Positions 1 through 5,446 of a stretch of 8,298 bases of DNA are shown one piece after another (the first letter of the stretch is position 1; each line of letters opens with the position of its first letter). Position numbers and translations under genes: made by a program. The stretch comes from an uncultured Actinomycetes bacterium (GTDB lineage Bacteria; Actinomycetota; Actinomycetes; Nanopelagicales; Nanopelagicaceae), in assembly GCA_903827345.1 (NCBI GenBank), contig CAIKID010000215.1, positions 1 to 8,298 on the forward strand, read 5' to 3'. The notes beneath the pieces are model-generated. The model did no database searches and was not told the DNA's origin. It saw nothing but the letters and a program-made list of their open reading frames with translations.

Positions 1-485
1 GCAATCTCTTCGGTGGAGCGGCCTTCCATCTCCCACATGACGAGCGCGGTGCGCTGATCTGCAGAGAGGCGGGAAAGGGCTTCACGGATGATCGAGGCAT
101 CTTCGGCGGCAGCGAGGGTGGAATCAAAGGGGATGTGAGCATCAACAGCGAGCTCATCGAGGCGCTCTTGGGTGGCATCAGAGTCGATTGCGACCAAGTT
201 GGGGCGGGAGCCGGTAGCGCGGATCTGGTTGAGGCAAAGGTGATTGACGGTGGTACGAAGGTAAGCGAGCGCACGGTCACGAGAATCGAGCTCAGGAGCG
301 GCCATGATGAACTTGAGGAAGGCCTCTTGAACGATTTCAACGGCATCAGCGTCGGAACGGAGGATCCGGCGGGCCTGAGCGGTCAAAGATGAGCGTTGTT
401 CGGCATAGAGAGCGGAGAGGTCGGCAACAGACCAGTCGGATACGGCTTGTGAAGGCGCCGCTTCCGTGATCTTGTGAATTGCCAT
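1..485 (-). CDS. ECF-like sigma-70 family RNA polymerase sigma factor (3' end cut by window edge)
   Basis: I translated this by hand from the minus strand; 161 complete codons are visible and the frame is still open at base 1. The product begins MAIHKITEAAPSQAVSDW. Residues about 25-92 look like sigma region 2: DAVEIVQEAFLKF (48-60) resembles the core-binding helix, and LAYLRTTVNHLCLNQIR (73-89) resembles the -10 recognition helices. After an acidic linker, residues about 133-161 (REALSRLSADQRTALVMWEM, then EGRSTEEI) match the start of sigma region 4, whose helix-turn-helix would bind the -35 element; the rest is outside the window. Such proteins direct RNA polymerase to a dedicated promoter set. 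The ATG at 485 is chosen because GGAG (494-497) lies 8 nt upstream and no better start is seen. An anti-sigma gene, if present, would lie beyond base 1. The regulon is unknown; the upstream codirectional surface-protein gene is one possible target (inference). Confidence 0.82.
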   Translation of the reverse strand, partial: MAIHKITEAAPSQAVSDWSVADLSALYAEQRSSLTAQARRILRSDADAVEIVQEAFLKFIMAAPELDSRDRALAYLRTTVNHLCLNQIRATGSRPNLVAIDSDATQERLDELAVDAHIPFDSTLAAAEDASIIREALSRLSADQRTALVMWEMEGRSTEEI

Positions 486-549
486 TTTAATTACTCCGTT
501 TATTGGTACTTCCGAGGTCAGCGTCCTGGCTTCGTTAAGAAAAGTACCT

Positions 550-579
550 TCTATAAGTAAAGACACGTAAGTAAGCCAA
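550..579 (-). promoter_or_regulatory. Candidate promoter of the sigma-factor gene
   Basis: On the minus strand TTGGCT (574-579) and TATAGA (550-555) are separated by 18 bp, a fair match to a housekeeping -35/-10 pair. Transcription would start near 543, giving a leader of about 60 nt before the ATG at 485. It was read by eye only, and the -35 is imperfect. Confidence 0.4.
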
Positions 580-592
580 ATGTTGTCCTCTC

Positions 593-630
593 GAGCGAAG
601 ATTTTTGGAAATTCTTTAAAATCTTCGCTC
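593..630 (-). terminator. 13-bp perfect hairpin downstream of the surface-protein gene
   Basis: Arms 593-605 and 618-630 are perfect reverse complements (GAGCGAAGATTTT), with a 12-nt loop. The hairpin starts 26 nt after the stop of the surface-protein gene and lies upstream of the sigma-factor promoter, so a terminator separating the two codirectional genes is the simplest reading. The run of U expected of a classical intrinsic terminator is missing on the minus strand; TTTT follows the hairpin on the plus strand instead. A small 5-bp dyad, TCGGA-TATG-TCCGA (636-649), sits between it and the stop codon. It could instead be an operator or an mRNA-stabilising 3' structure. Confidence 0.5.
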
Positions 631-656
631 TTTTGTCGGATATGTCCGAAATAGTG

Positions 657-2471
657 CTATTTTTTCTTGAGAGCCTTGAGAATCTTGGCGATCAAGGTGG
701 CCCGAGAGATCACCGTGGCGAGCAGGTTGGTTACCTGTGGGGTCAGGGCAGCAATCAGGGCTGTGGCAGCGGTGGCTTTAACGCTGGCGCTCTGTGCGGC
801 GCCATCTGCGGCATCAGCCGAAGTGGTGGCCAACGCCCCCGCATCGGTAGCAGCGTTATCAGCGCTGGAGGATTCATTGACAGCTTCCGGAGCCGAATTG
901 CCGCTGGAAGCGCTGAAGGTCACTGGAGTCACCGTAATTGCCGCCGTTGCCGGGTTCGCACTAATAGTTACAGATCCATCATTCACTGGCGCGTTAAAGG
1001 CAGAGGAGTAAGTTCCGTCAGCCTTGACGGTCACTTGACCGACTGCTGTCGGGATAGAACCACCGCTTGAAGCAATCGCAGTTGGTGCTCCAGGCAAATT
1101 CGTTAATCCTGCTGGTAGCGCCAGCGACGCCGTGGCTTGGCCTGTGAAGACTACATAGGTGCCTGCAGGTACTCGACCCGCGTTATCAGAGAGAGTTGTT
1201 GTCAGCGTTCCAGGTGCACCATCGCCATAAACATTTGAATCAGATGTCAGCACAACTGCTGTGGGGATTCCAGAACTCACTCGTATAGAAACTGGAAGAG
1301 ATGTTGCCGATGGTGATGATGCATCTATTGCAGTTAAGTTTGTTGTTCCTGCAACAAGACCGGTAATCGAAAGACCGAGAACTGTGGCCGACGTAGCAAC
1401 GCCTCCTGCAATATCGCCAAGGGTGTGAACTCCACTGTTATCAATGACGCCTCCCACGGCGATTCCCGGAGCTGAAGAGTTTATGGTGATGAGACCAGGA
1501 TTTACGGTCAAAACATTTCCCGCCGAATCAAATTCCTGAATTTCAACGGCATTGGTATTTGCGGTAATACCAGTGGCCTTTGCTGATGAAGGAAGAAGCG
1601 CTGATGCGACTCCGATACCAACTACTGCATTGATTGGGGTGAGAACAATCCTCGTAGCAGTACCCGTGAAGTTGACTTTATATACCTTAGTAACTCCATT
1701 TACAACGAAGGTAACAGTGGACGTGGCGGCCAATCCAGCCACTCCGGACAATAGAAAATGCGAAGTGGGGGTCGATGGTAGGGCTGACATGTAGGTCGTA
1801 TTGGGTATGGCAGTAGGAGAGGTTAAATCGTAGGACGCGATAAGGCCCGCAGAAACCGTAACAATTATTGGCTTAGCGTTAGCTCCAAAAACTGGAATAC
1901 CATTTGAATCAAATTCTGAAACTGAAAACTGTGCAACGTTCGTTGCGGTTGATGGAGCTGTAAGCGAGAACGCAGCATCAGTTGCAGCAGTTGGGATTCC
2001 GACCGTACCGACTTCCCCGTAAATTTGCGAAGAGGCATACACAGTCCCAGGAACAGATCCGACAACCGTGATGGTTATTACGTCGGTAGCTATTGCTGAT
2101 GCGGCGCCACTAACAATTGCATATCCATAAACGGTAATTGTGCCTGCCGTAGTTGTGGCGATCCCAACGCTCGCGCCGGCCAGAAGTGTTCCGCTGGTTG
2201 TCCCGGTTGTGGTCACTCCGCCAGTTACAGTGAAGTAAACAGGTAAGGCAGAAGGGCCAGAAATCACTGTGTCATTTATAGTCACATAATTTGCAACGCC
2301 AGCTAATTGAGTAGCGACTATGCCCATGGGGGTAACGCTCGTTGCGCTGGCAATCAAATTTACGGGGGAACCTGTCGCCTGGGCAGGTAGCGCGGTGACG
2401 CCAATGAGGGTTAGTGCAAAGACCGCGACTGTAGATCCGCGCTTCAAATTAGAGGTTATGTTCGAGAACAT
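657..2471 (-). CDS. Secreted S-layer-like / Ig-repeat surface protein
   Basis: A 604-residue exported protein. The ATG at 2471 is chosen over an in-frame ATG at 2525 because AAGGA lies just upstream and it places a clean signal peptide at the N-terminus: a basic stretch (NLKRGS), a hydrophobic core (TVAVFALTLIGVTALP), and a likely signal peptidase I site AQA|TG after residue 32. The mature part is rich in Ala, Ser, Thr, Val and Gly, has no Cys or Trp that I can find, and very few charged residues. It reads as a run of beta-sandwich (bacterial Ig-like) modules; the element EFDS-x-G recurs (SVSEFDSNGIPVFG and EIQEFDSAGNVLTV). Residues about 528-567 form a low-complexity Ser/Ala/Asp linker. The last 37 residues are a hydrophobic or amphipathic helix ending KALKKK, possibly a wall or membrane anchor or an assembly coil. 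Family knowledge suggests a cell-surface or S-layer role; the exact function is unknown. No enzyme motif was seen. Confidence 0.85.
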   Translation of the reverse strand: MFSNITSNLKRGSTVAVFALTLIGVTALPAQATGSPVNLIASATSVTPMGIVATQLAGVANYVTINDTVISGPSALPVYFTVTGGVTTTGTTSGTLLAGASVGIATTTAGTITVYGYAIVSGAASAIATDVITITVVGSVPGTVYASSQIYGEVGTVGIPTAATDAAFSLTAPSTATNVAQFSVSEFDSNGIPVFGANAKPIIVTVSAGLIASYDLTSPTAIPNTTYMSALPSTPTSHFLLSGVAGLAATSTVTFVVNGVTKVYKVNFTGTATRIVLTPINAVVGIGVASALLPSSAKATGITANTNAVEIQEFDSAGNVLTVNPGLITINSSAPGIAVGGVIDNSGVHTLGDIAGGVATSATVLGLSITGLVAGTTNLTAIDASSPSATSLPVSIRVSSGIPTAVVLTSDSNVYGDGAPGTLTTTLSDNAGRVPAGTYVVFTGQATASLALPAGLTNLPGAPTAIASSGGSIPTAVGQVTVKADGTYSSAFNAPVNDGSVTISANPATAAITVTPVTFSASSGNSAPEAVNESSSADNAATDAGALATTSADAADGAAQSASVKATAATALIAALTPQVTNLLATVISRATLIAKILKALKKK

Positions 2472-2503
2472 CTCAATCCTTCCAAAATCCACGAGATCTA
2501 CCT

Positions 2504-2517
2504 CGGCCTTCTGGCCG
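2504..2517 (-). other. Small GC hairpin in the 5' leader of the surface-protein gene
   Basis: CGGCC (2504-2508) and GGCCG (2513-2517) form a 5-bp stem with a 4-nt loop, read as AGAA on the minus strand. It lies 32 nt upstream of the ATG at 2471, outside the ribosome binding site. If the candidate promoter at 2555-2560 is used, it would be within the mRNA leader and could protect the 5' end. It is short enough to be chance. Confidence 0.3.
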
Positions 2518-2554
2518 GGTAACACAAATGCAAGTAACAGACTTTCACAGAATC

Positions 2555-2560
2555 CTTATA
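2555..2560 (-). promoter_or_regulatory. Candidate -10 box for the surface-protein gene
   Basis: TATAAG on the minus strand matches the TATAAT consensus at five of six bases and lies about 84 nt upstream of the ATG, giving a leader of roughly 75 nt. No good TTGACA-like box is found 16-18 bp upstream (CCAGAC at the 17-bp position), so either an activator or another sigma factor may be needed, or the true promoter is elsewhere in the spacer. Confidence 0.35.
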
Positions 2561-2662
2561 AATTCCTGAAATTTCCCGTCTGGCCCCGAGAGATACCCCT
2601 CCGCCGCTGGGTGGCCGAGGTTTTACGCTCACAGCCCCGCTGAACTGAGAAAAAACGTATGT

Positions 2663-2676
2663 TTTGACTGGTCAAA
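2663..2676. repeat. Inverted repeat, possible operator
   Basis: TTTGAC and GTCAAA are perfect reverse complements around a 2-nt centre (TG), a compact 14-bp dyad in the divergent spacer. It is directly preceded by a second dyad, AAAAC-GTAT-GTTTT (2652-2665), so the two overlap. The left half contains TTGACT, which resembles a -35 box, but no -10 box lies 16-18 bp downstream on the plus strand. Confidence 0.4.
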
Positions 2677-2740
2677 GTCACAATTCGTGAGTATTCTCTG
2701 AATCTGTTAGTAGGGGTAGCACCACACCTTTAGGCATCCT

Positions 2741-2758
2741 TTGGGAATAGCGTCCCAA
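2741..2758. repeat. Inverted repeat, possible operator near the LuxR gene
   Basis: TTGGGA (2741-2746) and TCCCAA (2753-2758) are perfect reverse complements with a 6-nt centre. The 18-bp dyad lies about 78 bp before the LuxR-type gene, a plausible place for autoregulation. Binding is not shown by the sequence alone. Confidence 0.4.
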
Positions 2759-2835
2759 GTGCGGGTCTACTGTGGGGTTAACACCTCTTCTTTGGATCAA
2801 AAATTGGTTGCGTCAACTACACCGAGGAGCGCTTC

Positions 2836-3543
2836 ATGCCATATTTATTAGTGAGATCGCGGGCAAGTTCCCGAGCAATGGAATTTTTACTCTGTGATCC
2901 CACCGGCGATGAAGTGGCGCACTCGTTAGAAAGTGAGTTTCTAGAAAACTTTCACCTTGAGAAGCTCTCCATCTCGATGATCAACCCATCCGATGGTTCG
3001 CTGGTATGCCTTGGGGATTTTGGCTTTTCACCATCCCAGACCCACCAGAAGATTACTCACTTGGATCCAAGTTGGAACCCCGATCACGTTGAAGATATTC
3101 AATATAAAACGGATTACTTCGGTTGGAATCCAGGTCGCACGCTCTTTGCAGCTCGTATGAAAATTCGCTTCAAGGTTGTTGGAACCATCTTGATCCAGGT
3201 GAAAAAGCCGCTCTCAAAAGAATCCATCGTCGAACTGGAATCTCTCATCGGCGAGATCATTGAACCGCTGACCCTCTTTCTATTCGGCCGTAGGTCGTAT
3301 CAAGCTACCGAGTGGCAAGAGTCCTATGAAGGCATTGTGCAGGGTCTTAAGACACTGACCGAACGCCAGCTCAAGGTTCTCTCCCGAATCGCCTCTGGGC
3401 AGACCAACTCTAAAATCGCGAATGAACTTGGATTTTCGGTATCAACCATCCGCCACGAGACCATGCGTATTTACGAGTACCTCGCGGTGAGCGATCGCCA
3501 TGAAGCCGCCGTGAAAGCTGTATCGATGGGGTTAGTCGCTTAA
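2836..3543 (+). CDS. LuxR-type (GerE/HTH) transcriptional regulator
   Basis: A 235-residue cytoplasmic DNA-binding protein. The C-terminus, about residues 174-233, is a LuxR-family helix-turn-helix: LTERQLKVLSRIASGQTNSK begins the four-helix domain, IANELGFSVSTIRHETMRIY covers the scaffold and recognition helices, and VSDRHEAAVKA closes it. The N-terminal 160 residues lack the Asp/Lys signature of a response-regulator receiver domain and resemble a small sensory fold of the GAF/PAS kind (alternating strands, for example KIRFKVVGTILIQVKKPL at 109-126), followed by an amphipathic helix; the ligand is unknown. The ATG at 2836 has GAGGAG 5-6 nt upstream, a strong ribosome binding site that favours it over the later Met15. 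It is divergent from the surface-protein gene and may regulate it, with no direct proof. A 17-bp-stem terminator follows the stop by 34 nt. Confidence 0.88.
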   Translation: MPYLLVRSRASSRAMEFLLCDPTGDEVAHSLESEFLENFHLEKLSISMINPSDGSLVCLGDFGFSPSQTHQKITHLDPSWNPDHVEDIQYKTDYFGWNPGRTLFAARMKIRFKVVGTILIQVKKPLSKESIVELESLIGEIIEPLTLFLFGRRSYQATEWQESYEGIVQGLKTLTERQLKVLSRIASGQTNSKIANELGFSVSTIRHETMRIYEYLAVSDRHEAAVKAVSMGLVA

Positions 3544-3577
3544 CTACTCCAGAGAAAAATTATTAACAGATCTCAAA

Positions 3578-3615
3578 GAAATAGGCCCGAGAGCAGTTGC
3601 TCTCGGGCCTATTTC
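3578..3615. terminator. Strong bidirectional intrinsic terminator
   Basis: Arms 3578-3594 and 3599-3615 pair perfectly over 17 bp around a 4-nt loop (AGTT). The GC-rich core GGCCCGAGAGC is flanked by A-runs on the left and T-runs on the right, so U-rich ends are produced on both strands. It sits between two convergent genes, 34 nt after the LuxR-type stop and 7 nt after the stop of the lysine-rich protein gene, and should terminate both. Confidence 0.93.
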
Positions 3616-3622
3616 GATTTAA

Positions 3623-3997
3623 TTACTTCTTCTTTGCAACCTTCTTCTTAGCAACTTTCTTGACAGCCTTCTTCGCAACCTTCTTCTTTGCCACGGCCTT
3701 CTTAGCGGCAACCTTCTTAACGGCCTTCTTCGCTACCTTTTTAACAACTTTCTTTGCAACCTTCTTCTTGGCCACGGCCTTCTTCGCTACCTTCTTCGCA
3801 ACTTTCTTAACAGCCTTCTTCTTCGCAACTTTCTTAACAGCCTTCTTCTTCGCAACTTTCTTTACAGCCTTCTTCTTCGCAGCTTTCGCAGCAGCTGTTG
3901 ACGCGGCTTTAACTGTGTCGGTTGCGCTCTGGGTATTTGCAATGATGCTGTCAATCATTTGGTTGAGCTGTGGATCAGTAGGCGTGGTTCCGGACAT
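3623..3997 (-). CDS. Histone H1-like lysine/alanine/valine-repeat nucleoid protein
   Basis: A 124-residue, extremely basic protein. The ATG at 3997 is chosen because AAGGAG lies 6 nt upstream; an in-frame ATG at 4072 would overlap the gabT end and has no such site. Residues 1-37 (MSGTTPTDPQLNQMIDSIIA, then a short polar/Ala helix) form the only ordinary segment. From about residue 38 to the end the chain consists almost only of Lys, Ala and Val in KKAVKKVAK-like units. This composition matches the tails of eukaryotic histone H1, chlamydial Hc2 and the C-terminal arm of actinobacterial HupB, which bind DNA through charge, so a DNA-compacting role in the nucleoid is likely. It has no HU fold, so it is not HupB itself. 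The gene lies 52 bp downstream of gabT, possibly cotranscribed, and ends at the bidirectional terminator. Confidence 0.86.
   Translation of the reverse strand: MSGTTPTDPQLNQMIDSIIANTQSATDTVKAASTAAAKAAKKKAVKKVAKKKAVKKVAKKKAVKKVAKKVAKKAVAKKKVAKKVVKKVAKKAVKKVAAKKAVAKKKVAKKAVKKVAKKKVAKKK
3797..3877 (-). repeat. Three tandem 27-bp repeats inside the histone-like gene
   Basis: Three head-to-tail copies at 3797-3823, 3824-3850 and 3851-3877; the first two look identical and the third differs at one base (A to T). Each unit encodes nine residues, KKAVKKVAK in one phasing. Less regular relatives of the unit fill the rest of the tail (3626-3796). Near-identity at the DNA level suggests recent slippage or unequal recombination, so the copy number may vary between strains. 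Confidence 0.85.
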
Positions 3998-4022
3998 AGG
4001 GTCTCCTTCTTGGGTTGGGTTG

Positions 4023-4047
4023 CTACGCGTATCGACCATACGCGTAG
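4023..4047. repeat. 9-bp perfect inverted repeat between gabT and the histone-like gene
   Basis: CTACGCGTA (4023-4031) and TACGCGTAG (4039-4047) are perfect reverse complements around a 7-nt loop. It begins 2 nt after the gabT stop and ends 25 nt before the histone-like ATG. There is no U-run after it on the minus strand, so it is not a classical terminator; an operator, a partial terminator or an mRNA-processing/stability hairpin that uncouples expression of the two genes are all possible. Confidence 0.6.
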
Positions 4048-4049
4048 GT

Positions 4050-5390
4050 TTAAAGAGTTGCGAAAGCTTCATCGAGCACGCTCAACGCATCTGCCAACAG
4101 TTCATCACTGATGACCAGGGGTGGAAGGAAGCGGATCACGTTGTTATACGTGCCCGCCGAGAGAATAAATACACCGTTTGCGGTGCAGTACTTAAGAACC
4201 TTTGACATCGCCGCGCTATTAGGTTCGATCGATCCTGGTACAACTAGTTCGATAGCCTGCATTGCGCCACGGCCACGAACTTCACCAATGACTGGATACT
4301 TTGCGGCAAGTGCCCGCAATCCATCGCCCAAGACCGTGCCGATATGGCGAGCGTTCTCGATCAAACCATCTTCTTCGATGGTGGCAATTGCGCCCAAGGC
4401 AGCTGCGCAAGAAACTGGATTACCGCCGAATGTTCCACCGAGTCCAGAGACATGAGATGAATCCATTATCTCGGCGCGACCAGTTACACCGGCAAGTGGT
4501 AGGCCACCACCGATTCCCTTAGCGGTGATCACAATATCGGGAACGACACCTTCTTCTTCGACGGCAAACATATGTCCGGTGCGAGCAAAACCGCTCTGTA
4601 CTTCGTCAGCCATGAAGACAATTCCGTGTTCGCGCGAATACGCAGCGAGCGCCGGCAAGAATCCCTTAGGTGGGACGATAAATCCACCTTCGCCCTGAAT
4701 AGGTTCGATCAAGATTGCAGCCACATTGTGTGCGCCGATCTCTTTCTCGATCTTGTGAGTGATCATCTCCATTGCATCTGCAGTGATCGTCTCTTTAGGA
4801 CCAAGCCAGCGGTATTCGTATGGCATCGGTACCCGATAAATTTCTGGGGCAAATGGGCCGAAGCCATCTTTGTAAGGCATGTTCTTTGCGTTCAGTGCCA
4901 TGGTCAAATTTGTGCGGCCATGATAAGCATGTTCGAAAACTACGATCGCTTGGCGCTTGGTGTAATGGCGCGCAATCTTGACTGCGTTCTCTACAGCTTC
5001 GGCACCAGAATTTGCGAGCATCGACTTCTTCTTGTGAGTTCCAGGAGTGATGCGATTGAGCGCTTCGCAAACTTCGATGTAATTAATGTATGGAGCAACG
5101 GTGAAGCAGGTATGTGTAAAAGCTTGTACTTGCTCGATAACATTTGCGACAACACGAGAGGCGCTGTTGCCCACGTTGGTGACACCGATACCAGAACCCA
5201 TATCGATAATTTGATTACCGTCGATATCGAGCATGATGGCATCGCTAGCGCGTTCGATCACTACTGGGAATGTAAGACCTAGTCCACCCGCGACTGCTTC
5301 TGCGCGACGCGCAATTGCAGCGTTAGATTTGGGTCCCGGAATCGCAGTGACCACTCGGCGTACTTGCTCGAGGTTTGTAAGAGTTGTCAT
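4050..5390 (-). CDS. gabT: 4-aminobutyrate (GABA) aminotransferase
   Basis: A 446-residue PLP-dependent class III aminotransferase, close to the usual length of actinobacterial GabT. It moves the omega-amino group of GABA (and probably 5-aminovalerate) to 2-oxoglutarate, giving succinate semialdehyde and glutamate in the cytoplasm. Features in order: RRVVTAIPGPKS (11-22) and the SGIGVTNVGN segment (66-75) typical of GabT; SGAEAVENAVKIAR (128-141), the PLP phosphate-binding region; HAYHGRTNLTMAL (154-166); IEPIQGEGG (228-236); DEVQSGFARTG (262-272), with Asp262 expected to contact the PLP ring nitrogen; ITAKGIGGGLPL (288-299), with Lys291 the Schiff-base lysine; and GGTFGGNPVSCAAAL (318-332). 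All key residues are present. The ATG at 5390 has no Shine-Dalgarno; TACACT lies 6 nt upstream, suggesting a leaderless mRNA. It is divergent from a basic amino acid decarboxylase, consistent with amine or omega-amino-acid turnover. 5-aminovalerate or putrescine specificity cannot be excluded. Confidence 0.94.
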   Translation of the reverse strand: MTTLTNLEQVRRVVTAIPGPKSNAAIARRAEAVAGGLGLTFPVVIERASDAIMLDIDGNQIIDMGSGIGVTNVGNSASRVVANVIEQVQAFTHTCFTVAPYINYIEVCEALNRITPGTHKKKSMLANSGAEAVENAVKIARHYTKRQAIVVFEHAYHGRTNLTMALNAKNMPYKDGFGPFAPEIYRVPMPYEYRWLGPKETITADAMEMITHKIEKEIGAHNVAAILIEPIQGEGGFIVPPKGFLPALAAYSREHGIVFMADEVQSGFARTGHMFAVEEEGVVPDIVITAKGIGGGLPLAGVTGRAEIMDSSHVSGLGGTFGGNPVSCAAALGAIATIEEDGLIENARHIGTVLGDGLRALAAKYPVIGEVRGRGAMQAIELVVPGSIEPNSAAMSKVLKYCTANGVFILSAGTYNNVIRFLPPLVISDELLADALSVLDEAFATL

Positions 5391-5396
5391 GGGAAA

Positions 5397-5402
5397 AGTG
5401 TA
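5397..5402 (-). promoter_or_regulatory. -10 box for a leaderless gabT transcript
   Basis: On the minus strand TACACT fits the TANNNT -10 pattern and is followed by exactly 6 nt (TTTCCC) and then the gabT ATG, so transcription should start at or within a base of the A of ATG. No Shine-Dalgarno is visible, as expected for a leaderless mRNA. The -35 region is poor (AGCCCT at 17 bp, TAGCCC at 18 bp). Confidence 0.6.
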
Positions 5403-5434
5403 GGGCCAGATTTCTAACGAGGGCTACTGAGGGT

Positions 5435-5440
5435 TAGGCT
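5435..5440 (+). promoter_or_regulatory. -10 box for a leaderless decarboxylase transcript
   Basis: TAGGCT (TANNNT) is followed by exactly 6 nt (CTGGGG) and then the GTG start at 5447. TTCTAA lies 17 bp upstream as a weak -35. The G-run next to the start is too close to act as a normal Shine-Dalgarno. The geometry mirrors that of gabT on the opposite strand within a 56-bp spacer. Confidence 0.5.
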
Positions 5441-5446
5441 CTGGGG

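Larger units (their letters stand above)
2472..2835. promoter_or_regulatory. Divergent intergenic control region, surface protein / LuxR regulator
   Basis: This 364-bp spacer has no convincing gene or structural RNA. It holds the start regions of two divergent genes and several short dyads: AAAAC-GTAT-GTTTT (2652-2665); TTTGAC-TG-GTCAAA (2663-2676), which shares three bases with the first; TTGGGA-N6-TCCCAA (2741-2758); and a near palindrome GGGGTTAACACC (about 2774-2785). The last resembles GGGGTAGCACC (about 2713-2723). Such dyads are typical of operator sites for dimeric regulators, and an adjacent divergent regulator often controls its neighbour. That these are sites for the LuxR protein at 2836 is inference. 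I could not settle on a -10/-35 pair for the plus-strand gene. Confidence 0.5.

Noticed and set aside
633..1070. Plus-strand open frames antisense to the surface-protein C-terminus, including a second one at 667-1011
   Set aside because: Low-complexity Ala/Ser/Thr codons on the other strand commonly leave shadow frames open; no ribosome binding site or homologous motif was seen.
2472..2525. 18-residue N-terminal extension of the surface protein starting at 2525
   Set aside because: It would put polar and acidic residues ahead of a clean signal peptide, and the ATG at 2471 has its own good Shine-Dalgarno.
2580..2660. GC-rich stretch checked for a tRNA or structured RNA
   Set aside because: No cloverleaf or TTC-type T-loop could be drawn, and no long pairing was found.
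3797..3877. Possible CRISPR array from regular 27-bp repeats
   Set aside because: The repeats abut with no unique spacers and encode a protein repeat in frame.
3998..4072. 25-residue N-terminal extension of the histone-like protein starting at 4072
   Set aside because: It overlaps the end of gabT, runs through the 9-bp inverted repeat, and AAGGAG is positioned for the ATG at 3997.
3597..4205. Long plus-strand open frame rich in Phe, Thr and Ala across the histone-like gene
   Set aside because: It is the antisense shadow of the Lys/Ala/Val repeat tail; it starts inside the terminator and lacks a ribosome binding site.
4572..5282. 236-codon plus-strand open frame inside gabT
   Set aside because: It lies wholly antisense to a gene with every GabT motif, has no recognisable domain, and its composition is not protein-like for this genome.
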